From: Streptomyces sp. NBC_01803
Lineage (GTDB): Bacteria; Actinomycetota; Actinomycetes; Streptomycetales; Streptomycetaceae
Reading direction: 5' to 3'
Assembly (NCBI RefSeq): GCF_035917415.1
Contig: NZ_CP109073.1
Coordinates: 2,267,501-2,331,500, forward strand
Length of the DNA: 64,000 bases
This document shows positions 63,139 through 64,000 of this stretch, piece by piece; position 1 is the first letter of the stretch, and each line of letters opens with the position of its first letter. A model generated the notes under the pieces. The model was given only the letters and a program-made list of their open reading frames with translations. It made no database searches and was not told the DNA's origin. The position numbers were made by a program, and so were the translations under genes.

Positions 63139-63385
63139 AGGTGACATAGGGTGCTCATGGTGCGGAAGTGGCCTGCGTCACTTGGTATATACGGGCGATA
63201 CCGAAGCGGCCCCGGGATGTGATCCGTGTCGGATCTCTCCGCGAAACCGCAGGTCAGCGAGGTGTGGGGGGCGCGTTTTGGACCAAAGTCCCGTCCTATT
63301 CATGACGTTTCGCACTGCACGCCGTGGCCGCGCCCCGGAAACCTGAGATAAGAAGTCAGGGACCGAGAGCACTGGGAGCGAGTCC

Positions 63386-64000
63386 GTGAGCGCCATATCC
63401 GTCATCCTGCTGATGGCCGCAGGCACCGCCGTTGCCCTGGGCACCGGAGCCCTGCACACCGCCCGCGGCCTGCGGGCGGAAGTCGCCGCGCTCCGCGCCG
63501 AGCTGGCCGGACGCACGGTGCCCGCGGCCCGGCCGGTCCCCGCCGAGGAGATCCGCTGCGCCGTCTCCGCCGCCCTGGCCGACGAGCGGGAGCGCGAGCT
63601 GGCCGAGGCCCGCGCGTACTGGGCGGAGCAGGACGCCCGCGAGGACGACGGCCCGGCCGCCCTTCTGGGCGGCCGGGGCTTCGGGTACGAGGTGGCGGAG
63701 GCCGACGAGGAGCTGCTCGACGCCCTGCTGGAGCGGTATCTGCTGAGCGATTCGGGCTTCCCGGCGGGCGGGACCGGCCGGGACGGCGGCGTGCTCATGG
63801 CCCGCCAGCCGGGCGACGACGCGGAGAGCGGCGCCGCGCCGACCGAGGCCGGCGCGGGAGCCGGGGCCGAGCTGGGCGCGGAGAGCTCCGCCGAGAGCGG
63901 GGAATCGGCCGAGCTGGCGGCGGCCCGGCGCCGCCACCCCTCGCACCCGGGCTTCACGCTCTCCGGCGAGCCGATCGACCGGGCCGCCGCCGACCGCTCC
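63386..64000 (+). CDS. Membrane-anchored protein of unknown function, truncated by window end
   Basis: Starts with GTG at 63386, GGGAG 8 nt upstream, and is open to the last base; 205 codons seen. Anchor ISVILLMAAGTAVALGTGAL, then a helical charged stretch (RGLRAEVAALRAELAGR), an acidic region with LLDALLERYLLSDSGFP and a long Ala/Glu/Gly/Ser disordered tail. Not recognised; continues beyond 64000. Confidence 0.7.
   Translation, partial: MSAISVILLMAAGTAVALGTGALHTARGLRAEVAALRAELAGRTVPAARPVPAEEIRCAVSAALADERERELAEARAYWAEQDAREDDGPAALLGGRGFGYEVAEADEELLDALLERYLLSDSGFPAGGTGRDGGVLMARQPGDDAESGAAPTEAGAGAGAELGAESSAESGESAELAAARRRHPSHPGFTLSGEPIDRAAADRS

Overview
The window is very GC-rich, almost fully coding, and full of Streptomyces hallmarks: WhiB, the F420 pathway pair CofD/FbiB, many LytR-CpsA-Psr (LCP) proteins, a SigF-type sigma factor with HATPase/STAS regulators, and GTG starts joined by 4-nt GTGA/ATGA overlaps. 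It is most likely a chromosomal core segment of a Streptomyces or close relative. No rRNA or tRNA gene was seen.

Region by region. 0.1-9.7 kb: SpoIIM-like and RDD membrane proteins, ahcY, and a mannose-phosphate operon (phosphomannomutase, Trm112-like protein, SIS protein, manA) with a 9-bp minisatellite inside it, then DUF3499 and a zincin-like protein. 9.7-15.3 kb: a secreted DUF5719 protein coupled to a very large membrane GT2 glycosyltransferase, then whiB. 15.7-18.6 kb: cysteine dioxygenase, cofD and fbiB. 18.6-31.5 kb: a cell-envelope block of five LCP-family genes (one degenerate and carrying a minisatellite), a GT2, a PGRP-type amidase, an AlkA-like glycosylase and a thioesterase. 31.5-33.5 kb: VOC protein, CGNR regulator with a tidy operator, and an ACC-deaminase-like PLP enzyme.

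33.5-37.7 kb is an accessory patch: hairpins forming an inverted-repeat pair, a 33-residue zinc-ribbon peptide, an XRE regulator, two coupled hypothetical genes, a phage-type amidase broken into two head-to-head pieces, a secreted protein and a truncated GNAT. 37.7-48.9 kb returns to core genes: ugd, acyl-CoA dehydrogenase, a TetR/ABC exporter set with an operator, a LysM-M23 peptidase behind a ydaO-type c-di-AMP riboswitch, dipeptidase-purE-purK, a chagasin-like inhibitor and GtrA. Two orphan CRISPR-like arrays (about 40.55-40.70 and 48.93-49.34 kb) have no cas genes nearby. 49.4-53.7 kb: a two-component pair and a HATPase/STAS/sigma module. 53.7-58.6 kb: MOSC and VOC proteins, a membrane protein, hutF, and eroded DNA with a 14-bp repeat, a 38-bp duplication, a 45-bp GC-rich repeat and a decayed PLP-enzyme remnant. 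58.6-64 kb: a small membrane protein, cystathionine beta-synthase, SGNH hydrolase, thiolase and the start of a membrane-anchored protein cut by the window edge.

Themes: envelope and teichoic-acid-type glycopolymer attachment (LCP proteins, glycosyltransferases, amidases, M23, GtrA), developmental and stress regulation (WhiB, SigF-like), and repeated signs of slippage-driven minisatellites and gene decay in the gaps between conserved genes.
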